Shown in pieces: positions 1 through 6,535 of a stretch of 21,335 nt of DNA; the stretch's first letter is position 1; every line of letters starts with the position of its first letter. Under the pieces are notes generated by a model, which saw nothing but the letters and a program-made list of their open reading frames with translations, ran no database searches and was not told where the DNA came from. The position numbers were made by a program, and so were the translations under genes. The stretch comes from JBBDYH01 sp040901795. Lineage in GTDB: Bacteria; Planctomycetota; Planctomycetia; Pirellulales; JALHPA01. The DNA is taken from assembly GCA_040901795.1 (NCBI GenBank), contig JBBDYH010000101.1, positions 1-21,335 on the forward strand, written 5' to 3'.

Positions 1-55
1 ACTTCGGCTACAAAGTCTGGCGACTTCGGCTACAAAGTCTGGCGACTTCGGCTAC
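1..55 (-). repeat. 22-base tandem repeat (two full units plus a half unit)
   Basis: Two identical 22-base units and an 11-base partial unit run head to tail and are cut by the window edge. Read on the minus strand each unit begins GTAGCCGAAGTCGCCAGA. This core is shared, with a few changes, by the copies at 16828-16882 and 18319-18342, so it is a dispersed family rather than a local duplication. The first unit starts 8 bases after the stop codon of the FHA gene, in the same sense as that gene. Confidence 0.85.
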
Positions 56-63
56 GCACGCCA

Positions 64-747
64 CTACCGGTTGCGTAAGATTTTCTTGAGCATCTCGGCG
101 GCAGCCTCGCGGCTATCCTTGGTGGCCACCGCCGGAACTGTCGGTAGTTTGCCGGGGCCTTTCTTGCCGCCCAGGCCGGCCTTGCTATCGGACGTTTTTG
201 CAACCGCCGATACAGTTTGTTCCGGACCATTCATCGCGGCCGGCTGCTCGGTCGACCGGGTCAAATCTGCGGACGAGAAGTGCTGGGTTTGAGTCAGATC
301 GCTGGCCTTAGTCTCTGCCGCGGCGGCAACCGAGGTGTCCTCCATCAGCCACTGCGTGACGTCGGTGTCTTCGTCGCGCTCCGTGGGGGCAGCCAGACGG
401 GCGGCGGCATCCCGCAGGTCCTTGACCTTGGGACGATGCTGCACGGGCTCGCCGTGTGACGCGTGCACCTCGAAGACGAGTTGACCGACCGACAGCTTAT
501 CGCCGGTCTTCAGCGTCGTCTGGCCGAATACCTTCTCGCCGTTTACAAAGGTGCCATTTCTGCTGTTGAAGTCGCGGACCGCGACGACGCCATTGTCGAT
601 TAAGATCGCGCAATGATGCCGGCTGATCAAATCGCTGTGCGGCCGCAGGTGACAGTCGTCGGAACGACCAATGAGAAACTTGTTCACCGGCACGCGCACC
701 ACTTGGCCGGCATTCCGGCCGGTCATGACTTTCAGCGTCAATTCCAT
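64..747 (-). CDS. FHA-domain protein
   Basis: A 227-residue protein with one N-terminal forkhead-associated domain (about residues 1-95), the phosphothreonine-peptide binding fold. The conserved signature is intact: GR at 27-28, SRHH at 42-45 and NSRNGTFVNG at 61-70. The rest is low-complexity, rich in Ala, Thr, Ser and Lys, with a short basic C-terminal helix (REAAAEMLKKILRNR), and has no recognised catalytic domain. It is therefore probably a cytoplasmic adaptor read by Ser/Thr kinases, which planctomycetes have in number; no kinase is in the window. The Met at 747 is chosen because the FHA strand begins there and GAGG lies a suitable distance upstream. An extension to 789 is open but adds non-family residues. 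The partner is unknown. Confidence 0.9.
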   Translation of the reverse strand: MELTLKVMTGRNAGQVVRVPVNKFLIGRSDDCHLRPHSDLISRHHCAILIDNGVVAVRDFNSRNGTFVNGEKVFGQTTLKTGDKLSVGQLVFEVHASHGEPVQHRPKVKDLRDAAARLAAPTERDEDTDVTQWLMEDTSVAAAAETKASDLTQTQHFSSADLTRSTEQPAAMNGPEQTVSAVAKTSDSKAGLGGKKGPGKLPTVPAVATKDSREAAAEMLKKILRNR

Positions 748-1090
748 AAATCGCGCCTCGGAATTCGTAGGGTGATCAAATACGATCAAGCTGGAGATGA
801 TTGCGGTTTACGCGTCCACCTCTACGAAGACCTTCGTCGGTGCAGGGCCAAGCCACATACGAACGGCGCTTCGTGCGTCGCTCTGTTCTCGCCGTCCAAT
901 GTAATTCAACCCCAAGAGGGTTGCGATACCCGCCGATTGGCGATTCCCTAAAGCTGACATTGCCCGGACCGCACACGAATGAGAAAAGAAAACAAATCGG
1001 CGGCCGGCAAACGCCTCCAGACGGGTCCGTACCCGGAACCCCCCTGGACAAAGATCCTAGCAGTTATGAAGTTCGAAGTCAAAGGCTTTG
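748..1090. other. Intergenic region without a supported gene
   Basis: This stretch separates the FHA gene from the DUF1559 gene and should hold the FHA promoter. Short open frames on both strands have no recognisable family signature and largely run antisense into the neighbouring genes. I see no RNA gene or clear promoter boxes. Confidence 0.6.
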
Positions 1091-1113
1091 CGCTGGCATT
1101 GGCAGAGCCAGCG
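1091..1113 (-). terminator. Hairpin after the DUF1559 gene, possible terminator
   Basis: A perfect 7-base stem (CGCTGGC at 1091-1097 with GCCAGCG at 1107-1113) and a 9-base loop lie 17 bases past the DUF1559 stop codon. No T-tract follows, so intrinsic termination is only a possibility. Confidence 0.35.
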
Positions 1114-1130
1114 GGACAAGCACGACGCTG

Positions 1131-2009
1131 CTATTCGATCTTTCCCCAGTTGACGACGTCCATATTCGCGGCTGTGACCAGCGAGAGAAATGCGTCCTCA
1201 TCGACGTTTTCACTGATAAACTTTACGGCGGAGTCGCCCAGGACGAACAAGCCGCCGCCGATGTGCATGCTGTAGATCTCATTATCGAACGAGGAATTGC
1301 CTTGGCCGTTGTAAAAATTGATCATCGGCCGCGTGCTGATATGCAGCTCGTTGTCGGGATGAGCCCAGCGGTATTCCAACAATGACGTCGAGGTCGCGTC
1401 GACCCGCCCGTTGCGGTATTTCTGGGGGCGGCCGGCGCACTCGACGAGCAGGATGGAGTGCGACATGCCATCGCGGACGCCGCGGAGCTTGCGGAACTCA
1501 TGATCGAGGATGATCGAGTTGAGATCCATCGCCGACGTTTTTCGAACCGCGTTGTATACGCCCGAATTCGGACCCAGAATCGCCGCGTAGTCGGCGGCCG
1601 CTTCGCGGGTTTCGCCCACACTCGGACATTGAAACAGCGGGATCGTCAGTTTGATCACCGGTTGGTTAACCGTCGCGTCCCAGCGCACTTTGGGATTGAG
1701 AACATACTGGTTGGCCATCGCCACTTCTTCGATATACGGAAGCAGATGTGCGAGGTATCCGTGCGCGTAGCCACTGCCCCCCTGAAGACGCATGCGCGCC
1801 GGGGCGATGTCCTTCTTTACATCCATGCGCGTCAACGTGGCGATGCCAAGCTGCCGCATGTGATTCATGCAGGTAACGCGGCGGGCGGCCTCGCGGGCTG
1901 ACTGAATCGCTGGCAACAACAGCGCCACGAGGATGCCGATAATGGCGATGACGACCAATAACTCAACAAGCGTAAACCCGCGCCGCGACTTCCGTTCTTG
2001 CCAATGCAT
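1131..2009 (-). CDS. DUF1559 pseudopilin-like protein
   Basis: A 292-residue protein of the DUF1559 family, which is expanded in planctomycetes. The N-terminus is a type IV pilin/type II secretion leader: a basic start (MHWQERKSRR), then GFTLVELLVV at 11-20 with Glu16 in the position known to matter for pilin assembly, then a hydrophobic helix to about residue 34 and the family motif AIQSAREAARR at 34-44. Prepilin peptidase would be expected to cut before Phe12. Near the C-terminus the family's H-X9-DG box is present as His249 to Asp259-Ser260, with Ser in place of Gly. It probably sits in the cytoplasmic membrane or a surface fibre; the function of the family is unproven. The Met at 2009 is preferred over 2042 and 2123 because AGGAAGGG precedes it and it begins at the pilin leader. 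It follows the ferredoxin-like gene by 49 bases and may be cotranscribed. Confidence 0.9.
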   Translation of the reverse strand: MHWQERKSRRGFTLVELLVVIAIIGILVALLLPAIQSAREAARRVTCMNHMRQLGIATLTRMDVKKDIAPARMRLQGGSGYAHGYLAHLLPYIEEVAMANQYVLNPKVRWDATVNQPVIKLTIPLFQCPSVGETREAAADYAAILGPNSGVYNAVRKTSAMDLNSIILDHEFRKLRGVRDGMSHSILLVECAGRPQKYRNGRVDATSTSLLEYRWAHPDNELHISTRPMINFYNGQGNSSFDNEIYSMHIGGGLFVLGDSAVKFISENVDEDAFLSLVTAANMDVVNWGKIE

Positions 2010-2058
2010 CGTAGCCCTTCCTCGAGTATCAAAGACCGGCATTTTCGTTCGTTTGACG

Positions 2059-3207
2059 CTACAAATCCAGCGCGTCGAGTTGGTCCAGCAGATTGTCGAG
2101 ATCGTCCTTCGGGCCGGCGGCACTGCCCGCTTGCCGCTTCGGCACGCCCACGGCCATCCCGACGGCTTCGCGCCCTACCAACAGCAGTTGCTCATCGCGC
2201 TCGCTGACGGCCATCGTCACTGCGTCGGCCCCTTCGCCGCCGCCAAACAACTTGCTGAGATCGATCTTGAGCACGCCGGCGCGCTCATCGCTGCCGGCGA
2301 TGGCGGGCGTCTTGTGCTGCGGGAAAATGATCGCGTTCTCCGGGCACACGCGACTGCACGCCGGGCAGCCCTTGCGGCAGTTATCCGGCTGCTCAATCAG
2401 GATCGTATCCAGCTTATCAACTCCGTACACGCCGAACAGGCAGAAATCCAAACACTCCATGCAATTCGTGCAGCGTGTGTAGTCGATGACGGGGTACCAG
2501 CGGCGGGCGGGTTGCTCATCGATGCGATTGACGGTTCCAGGTTCCAGGTTCAAGGTTCCAGGTTCAAGGTTGGCGCCAAAGGTAGTTGGTCCCGTGCCAA
2601 CGGGTTCACTCATTGAACCTCGAACGTGGAACTTGGAACCTTCTTCAAGATACCGCTCAAGCTGCTCGGGCTTCGGCGCGCCGTTGATCCAACTCATCAG
2701 CGAGACGGTTTGGATGGTCGACTCACGCTGAATGCGGGCGACTTCATCGAGGTAGGGTTGGGCTGCGTCGTGTGTCCGCAGGTCGAGGCAGTAGATCGTG
2801 CGGCCGGTTTCGTGCCGCAAGCCGACATGCGCTTTTCCGCTGGCTGCGGCGTTTTCTTCATCGGACTTAGCCGAACTGCCGCTCGTTTCAACGTCATCTT
2901 CCTCATCTTCGTCGTCAGCCTCGGATTTGAGCAAAGTCGAGCCGATTTGCCCGTGAATTCCGTTCCGCTCGAGAATCCAATGGGCCGCACGAGGAAAAAG
3001 CCAGCTACAGACCACCATATCGCCGGTAATCCCCTGCAAGCAAAGCATGCCCGTGCCGTCGGGGGTCAGATCGTAGAGGTTCGGAATGACGGTCACCTCG
3101 ACGCCCTGCTGGAAGAGGAGCCCGCCAACCAGGTCTTCCTCCAACTTCCGCTTGGCGGGGTTGGCGCTTTGTCCTTGCGAGATGACGACGGTCAGGCGCT
3201 TGGGCAT
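2059..3207 (-). CDS. 4Fe-4S ferredoxin-like protein with an in-frame repeat insertion
   Basis: A 382-residue protein whose C-terminal half holds two cysteine sets for 4Fe-4S clusters: CTNCMECLDFC (Cys246, 249, 252, 256) and CRKGCPACSRVCP (Cys277, 281, 284, 288). The second has three residues between its first two cysteines, as in some ferredoxin domains. The N-terminal part (1-95) resembles no enzyme I can name, though it has a fold-like GITGDMVVCSW stretch. It is joined to the rest by an acidic linker (DDEDEEDDVE, about 98-107). Residues 190-225 are encoded by a small inverted-repeat element and are rich in Glu-Pro-Gly-Thr. The likely role is cytoplasmic electron transfer; the partner is not visible. 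No good ribosome site precedes the start, but the frame has no better Met. The gene is divergent from the NSS transporter. Confidence 0.8.
   Translation of the reverse strand: MPKRLTVVISQGQSANPAKRKLEEDLVGGLLFQQGVEVTVIPNLYDLTPDGTGMLCLQGITGDMVVCSWLFPRAAHWILERNGIHGQIGSTLLKSEADDEDEEDDVETSGSSAKSDEENAAASGKAHVGLRHETGRTIYCLDLRTHDAAQPYLDEVARIQRESTIQTVSLMSWINGAPKPEQLERYLEEGSKFHVRGSMSEPVGTGPTTFGANLEPGTLNLEPGTVNRIDEQPARRWYPVIDYTRCTNCMECLDFCLFGVYGVDKLDTILIEQPDNCRKGCPACSRVCPENAIIFPQHKTPAIAGSDERAGVLKIDLSKLFGGGEGADAVTMAVSERDEQLLLVGREAVGMAVGVPKRQAGSAAGPKDDLDNLLDQLDALDL
2533..2640. repeat. 108-base inverted-repeat element inside the ferredoxin gene
   Basis: On the plus strand the left side is five heptads: GGTTCCA, GGTTCCA, GGTTCAA, GGTTCCA, GGTTCAA (2533-2567). 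The right side (2613-2640) is four heptads of the reverse complement: TTGAACC, TCGAACG, TGGAACT, TGGAACC. The 28-base arms 2540-2567 and 2613-2640 match at 24 of 28 positions when paired. The 45-base core between them contains another short inverted match around CCGTGCCAACGGG. The total length is exactly 36 codons and the reading frame of the host gene is kept. Confidence 0.85.
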
Positions 3208-3412
3208 GGTGACAGATTGCCGTCAACGGTTGTCAGACTCAAGGCGGGAAGTGGGGCGTAATGCCGTGGAATTCCTAGTATGCCAGTGGCGAACAGGCAA
3301 TGCAAACGGAACGATTTCGAAGGCATGAACAGCATCCCCACCGTGGCGGGTCGGTTCCTCTTTGTGCGCTTGCCGCCCGTGGTGTAACGTATGGCCTAAG
3401 GAGGAAGAACGT
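3208..3412. promoter_or_regulatory. Divergent promoter region and NSS ribosome site
   Basis: This 205-base gap separates the divergent ferredoxin-like and transporter genes, so both promoters must lie here or near. The only clear element is TAAGGAGG at 3397-3404, a strong Shine-Dalgarno sequence 8 bases before the transporter ATG; it fixes that start against the upstream in-frame ATG at 3362. No convincing -35/-10 pair was picked out. Confidence 0.6.
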
Positions 3413-5107
3413 ATGCCGCAAAATCCGTACGAGGCTGGGCAAGCCAAACCAGTCGCTCAACAACCGCTCCAGCCGGCGACTGGTCATGATCGCTGGACGA
3501 CGCGCCTGGGTGTGATCCTTGCAGTGGCCGGTTCAGCCGTCGGGCTGGGTAATTTTTTGCGCTTCCCGGGCCAGGCTGCCGAGAACGGCGGCGGCGCGTT
3601 CATGATTCCTTACTTTTGCGCGCTGATTCTGCTCGGCATTCCCATCGGCTGGGCGGAATGGGCCATGGGCCGCTACGGCGGCGGCCGCGGTTTTCACTCG
3701 GCGCCGGCGATCCTCGGTTCGCTCGCCGGCCGCGCGGGCCGCTATCTCGGCGTGATCGGCGTAATGATCCCGCTCTGTGTCGCGTTCTATTACATCCTGA
3801 TCGAGGCCTGGTGCCTGGCGTACTTCTGGCATTTTCTGACAGGGGGCATCGGCATCGACCTCGCACAACCAATCTCGGATCAAGTGGCTGTCTCGAAGAC
3901 GTTCTTTGACGACATCACCGGGTCCAAGGTCGAAGGCCTGATGTTCGAGGGCTACATCCACGAGAGTGTCGTCTTCTGGGCGATCGTCTTTTCGCTGAAT
4001 TTGATCTTCGTCTACCGCGGTCTCTCGGGCGGCATCGAATTGTTCTGCCGGTTCGCCATGCCGCTGATGGCGATCTGCGGGCTGATCGTGTTGGTGCGCG
4101 TGCTCACGCTGGGGACGCCCGATGCTCAGCTTCCGCAGCAAAACGTAAATGAGGGGTTGGGGTTCATGTGGAACCCCGACTTCGAAAAGCTGAAAGATTT
4201 CAAGGCCTGGCTGGCGGCCGCCGGACAGATTTTCTTTAGCCTCTCGGTGGGCTTTGGCGTGATCATTAACTATGCCTCATACTTGCGGCGTCGCGACGAC
4301 GTAGTGTTGTCGGGTTTAACGGCCAGCGCCACCAACGAGTTCTTCGAAGTCTGCCTAGGCGGCTTGATTACAATTCCCGCTGCGGTGGCGTTTCTGGGCC
4401 TGACGCTGACACAGACAGCGGCCGGATCGTCGTTTAGCCTCGGGTTTCACACGCTTCCCGTGGTCTTCGCCCATATGCCGCTGGGAAATTTTTTCGGCGC
4501 CGTTTGGTTCCTCATGCTGTTTCTGGCGGCAATCACCAGTTCGCTCTCGATGCTCCAGCCGGCCAAGGCGTTCTTGCAAGAAGCGCTTAACGTTGGTCGC
4601 AACACCGCCACGACGATCGTCTCGCTCGTCGTCTTTGGGGGTTCGTTGTTCGTGATCTGGTTCAGTGAAGGACTGATCGCGCTGGACACCCTCGACTTCT
4701 GGGTGGGAACGTTCTTGATCTTTGTGTTTGCCACTGTGCAAATCATTGTGTTCGGCTGGGTGTTCGGCATCGATCGGGGCATCGCCGAAGCCGAACAGGG
4801 CGCGCAGATGCGCATTCCCTGGGTGTTTCGCTTCATCATGAAGTATGTGACGCCGACGTATCTACTGGTGGTGTTCGGCGGCTTCGTTTATCAAAACGTG
4901 GATCAATATTTCAATGAGCCGGAAAAGTCTACGTTGCAGAAAATCGTCGACAATGTGGTCGCACAGTATTCTCTGCTGCTATTGGCGGCGGTGCTCGTGG
5001 GCTTGTTGGTTGCAATCCGCTTTGGCGAGAAGCGGTGGCTCAAAGTGCCGGCGCCCGCGAGCAAGACCGCCGAAGTCGATTATCCGGTGACGCATCCCGG
5101 ACCGTGA
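3413..5107 (+). CDS. Sodium-dependent symporter of the NSS family
   Basis: A 564-residue multi-pass transporter of the neurotransmitter:sodium symporter family (LeuT fold), expected to import an amino acid or similar amine with Na+. The family signature in the first membrane segment is clear: RLGVILAVAGSAVGLGNFLR then FPGQAAENGGGAF (about residues 31-63), followed by IPYFCALILLGIPIGWAEWAMGR. About twelve hydrophobic segments follow, and the length suits the family. The substrate cannot be read from the sequence. The start is set by TAAGGAGG 8 bases upstream. The next gene, 68 bases downstream on the same strand, encodes a tiny single-span protein, the arrangement seen for the MetP/MetS type of two-part NSS importers. 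Confidence 0.93.
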   Translation: MPQNPYEAGQAKPVAQQPLQPATGHDRWTTRLGVILAVAGSAVGLGNFLRFPGQAAENGGGAFMIPYFCALILLGIPIGWAEWAMGRYGGGRGFHSAPAILGSLAGRAGRYLGVIGVMIPLCVAFYYILIEAWCLAYFWHFLTGGIGIDLAQPISDQVAVSKTFFDDITGSKVEGLMFEGYIHESVVFWAIVFSLNLIFVYRGLSGGIELFCRFAMPLMAICGLIVLVRVLTLGTPDAQLPQQNVNEGLGFMWNPDFEKLKDFKAWLAAAGQIFFSLSVGFGVIINYASYLRRRDDVVLSGLTASATNEFFEVCLGGLITIPAAVAFLGLTLTQTAAGSSFSLGFHTLPVVFAHMPLGNFFGAVWFLMLFLAAITSSLSMLQPAKAFLQEALNVGRNTATTIVSLVVFGGSLFVIWFSEGLIALDTLDFWVGTFLIFVFATVQIIVFGWVFGIDRGIAEAEQGAQMRIPWVFRFIMKYVTPTYLLVVFGGFVYQNVDQYFNEPEKSTLQKIVDNVVAQYSLLLLAAVLVGLLVAIRFGEKRWLKVPAPASKTAEVDYPVTHPGP

Positions 5108-5175
5108 ATACCTGTCCGAGACCCTCCGACACTGAGCAAACCAATCAAAACTGGTCGAAGCGAAAGGGCTTTTCG

Positions 5176-5307
5176 ATGACCTCTGAGGGCTGGATCTTCA
5201 TGATCGTGTCCATCACGTTTGTCGTGGCGCTGACCGCGTGGTGCTATTACCGCGTGCTGACCTCGCCGGGCGAATCCACCGAGCCGCCGGAGACGCTGGG
5301 GGGGTGA
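5176..5307 (+). CDS. Small single-span membrane protein, candidate NSS small subunit
   Basis: A 43-residue protein with one hydrophobic segment (about residues 6-27, WIFMIVSITFVVALTAWCYY) and a short polar tail rich in Pro, Glu and Thr. The Met at 5176 follows CGAAAGGG with good spacing; the longer in-frame extension overlaps the transporter gene and reads as non-protein-like. Bacterial NSS importers of the MetP type need a small membrane subunit (MetS) encoded just downstream, and other symporters also have small accessory proteins. The position, size and topology fit that role, but the sequence itself is not one I can match to MetS. The gene ends 3 bases from the convergent GcvH-like gene. 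Confidence 0.7.
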   Translation: MTSEGWIFMIVSITFVVALTAWCYYRVLTSPGESTEPPETLGG

Positions 5308-5310
5308 TCC

Positions 5311-5793
5311 CTACTCATTCATTTGTCCCTTGATCGTCCGCTCGGCGACTTTCCAGGCGGTTTCGAGGTGCATGAGGTATTCGTCGGGCGAGAGCAATGC
5401 ATCGCCGATCGATTGCATTGCAAAGAGCCAGCCGCGGCTATAGGTGTCGACGTTGATGCCGCTGGGATCGGTGAGCAATTCCTGATTGAACTCCACCAGC
5501 GCGCCGGCGACCGGTGCGTATAACTCGCTCTCGGCCTTACTGCTTTCGATGTTGCCGATCGGTTGACGTTCTTTGAGAGCCGTGCCCGCGTCGATCGTCC
5601 AATCGAGAAAGTACACATCTTGCAACAGGCGTACGGCATATGCCGAGAAGCCAAACCGCCAGAGTTTCGCTTCGCCGCTTGCGGGGGGCCCCTCGTCAAC
5701 TGCCTTCGCCCACATGTGGTTCTTGGCGTACTTCCGCTCCGTCGGAAATCGGGCCTCGAACTTGCCCATCATGAAGATCAGCTCGTCCGCCAT
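5311..5793 (-). CDS. gcvH: GcvH-like lipoyl carrier protein
   Basis: A 160-residue protein of the glycine cleavage H family, which carries an aminomethyl group on a lipoyl arm between GcvP, GcvT and the lipoamide dehydrogenase. The family's opening motif is present as KYAKNHMWAK (21-30). The lipoylation site is intact: IESSKAESELYAPVAG at 82-97, with Lys86 as the modified lysine, followed by GALVEFNQEL. It is longer than the usual roughly 130 residues because of an N-terminal stretch and a C-terminal helix (LMHLETAWKVAERTIKGQ). The Met at 5793 lies 5 bases after the Uma2 stop codon, with only a weak ribosome site, which suggests translational coupling. No gcvT, gcvP, lipA or lipB is in the window, so a carrier role outside glycine cleavage is also possible. 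Confidence 0.85.
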   Translation of the reverse strand: MADELIFMMGKFEARFPTERKYAKNHMWAKAVDEGPPASGEAKLWRFGFSAYAVRLLQDVYFLDWTIDAGTALKERQPIGNIESSKAESELYAPVAGALVEFNQELLTDPSGINVDTYSRGWLFAMQSIGDALLSPDEYLMHLETAWKVAERTIKGQMNE

Positions 5794-5798
5794 GCAGG

Positions 5799-6476
5799 CT
5801 ACTCGGCGTGCAAGAGATCGTACTGCCAGTGGCCGCGCGAGTCGCGATGCCGGTCGAGTCGAAACCGCTGGTTTAGCACGGCTGATCGTTGATAACCCTG
5901 GCGATCCGGACGCTGCGGCACATAACCGGTCTTCCCGCGACGGTGGATCCGGAACAACAGCGTTTGGCGACGCGCGTCGATGAGCCAAAACTCCGGAACT
6001 CCAGCGTCGAAGTAGGCCTTAGGAAGGCGCTTTGTGTCCTTCGCCACGGAACTGTCGCTAACGACCTCAACGATCAAGTCCGGCGATCCTTCAATCTCAA
6101 TGAAGTCCTCTTCCTCTCCCGCCGCCTTGGGAATCAGCTTTACACGTCCCGATTCAATCGAATCATTGGAGATGAAGACGAGGTCTGGCTCCGCGGAAAC
6201 CTCGCCCGGCACCGATGATATCCGCATGCGATCGGTAAAGATGTCACCTGCCGAAAGTTGCTTTACGAGCTGACCAATAACGACTACCAGTTCGACCTTT
6301 GGTCTACCGTGGCTGTACATCGCTTCGGGCGCCATATCTATCTCGATGCGGCCTTTGACATAGTCGATCCGACCATTCTCCGGAAAATCCTCACAATACG
6401 TCCAGCGCCGAAAATCCGCCAGCGTGCGGATCCCGTCGGGGATTTCCAGCGATTCTTCGAAAACGATCGTCGCCAT
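5799..6476 (-). CDS. Uma2-family PD-(D/E)XK nuclease-like protein
   Basis: A 225-residue protein of the Uma2 (DUF820) family, a restriction-endonuclease-like fold that is very abundant in cyanobacteria and planctomycetes and whose function is unsettled. Typical features are GRIDYVKGRIEIDMAPE near residues 34-50, SAEPDLVFIS (about 94-103), the core DLIVEVVSDSS followed by DTKRLPKAYFDAGVPEFWLID, and a C-terminal QRFRLDRHRDSRG strand. The acidic residues of the PD-(D/E)XK core (Asp in EPD, Glu in VEV) are present, although the usual Lys after VEVVSDSS is less obvious. It is probably cytoplasmic. A GAGAGGCAGGA ribosome site precedes the ATG. It lies between the radical SAM gene and gcvH on one strand, tightly coupled to gcvH. 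Confidence 0.88.
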   Translation of the reverse strand: MATIVFEESLEIPDGIRTLADFRRWTYCEDFPENGRIDYVKGRIEIDMAPEAMYSHGRPKVELVVVIGQLVKQLSAGDIFTDRMRISSVPGEVSAEPDLVFISNDSIESGRVKLIPKAAGEEEDFIEIEGSPDLIVEVVSDSSVAKDTKRLPKAYFDAGVPEFWLIDARRQTLLFRIHRRGKTGYVPQRPDRQGYQRSAVLNQRFRLDRHRDSRGHWQYDLLHAE

Positions 6477-6500
6477 GGTTCGTCCTGCCTCTCAACCTAC

Positions 6501-6535
6501 TGACCACCGACCACTGACCACTGCTCACTGCTCAA
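6501..6535. repeat. Heptad tandem array overlapping a stop codon
   Basis: Five degenerate 7-base units in a row: TGACCAC, CGACCAC, TGACCAC, TGCTCAC, TGCTCAA. The array fills the gap between the radical SAM gene and the Uma2 gene and overlaps the radical SAM stop codon (6532-6534). It shares the 7-base period, but not the sequence, of the arrays at 2533-2640 and 10470-10500. Confidence 0.75.

Noticed and set aside
1..55. Start of a CRISPR array
   Set aside because: The 22-base units are directly contiguous with no spacers, and related copies lie singly elsewhere in the window; no cas gene is present.
801..1385. A 194-codon plus-strand frame over the FHA-DUF1559 gap
   Set aside because: It runs antisense into the DUF1559 gene and has no protein-like features or ribosome site.
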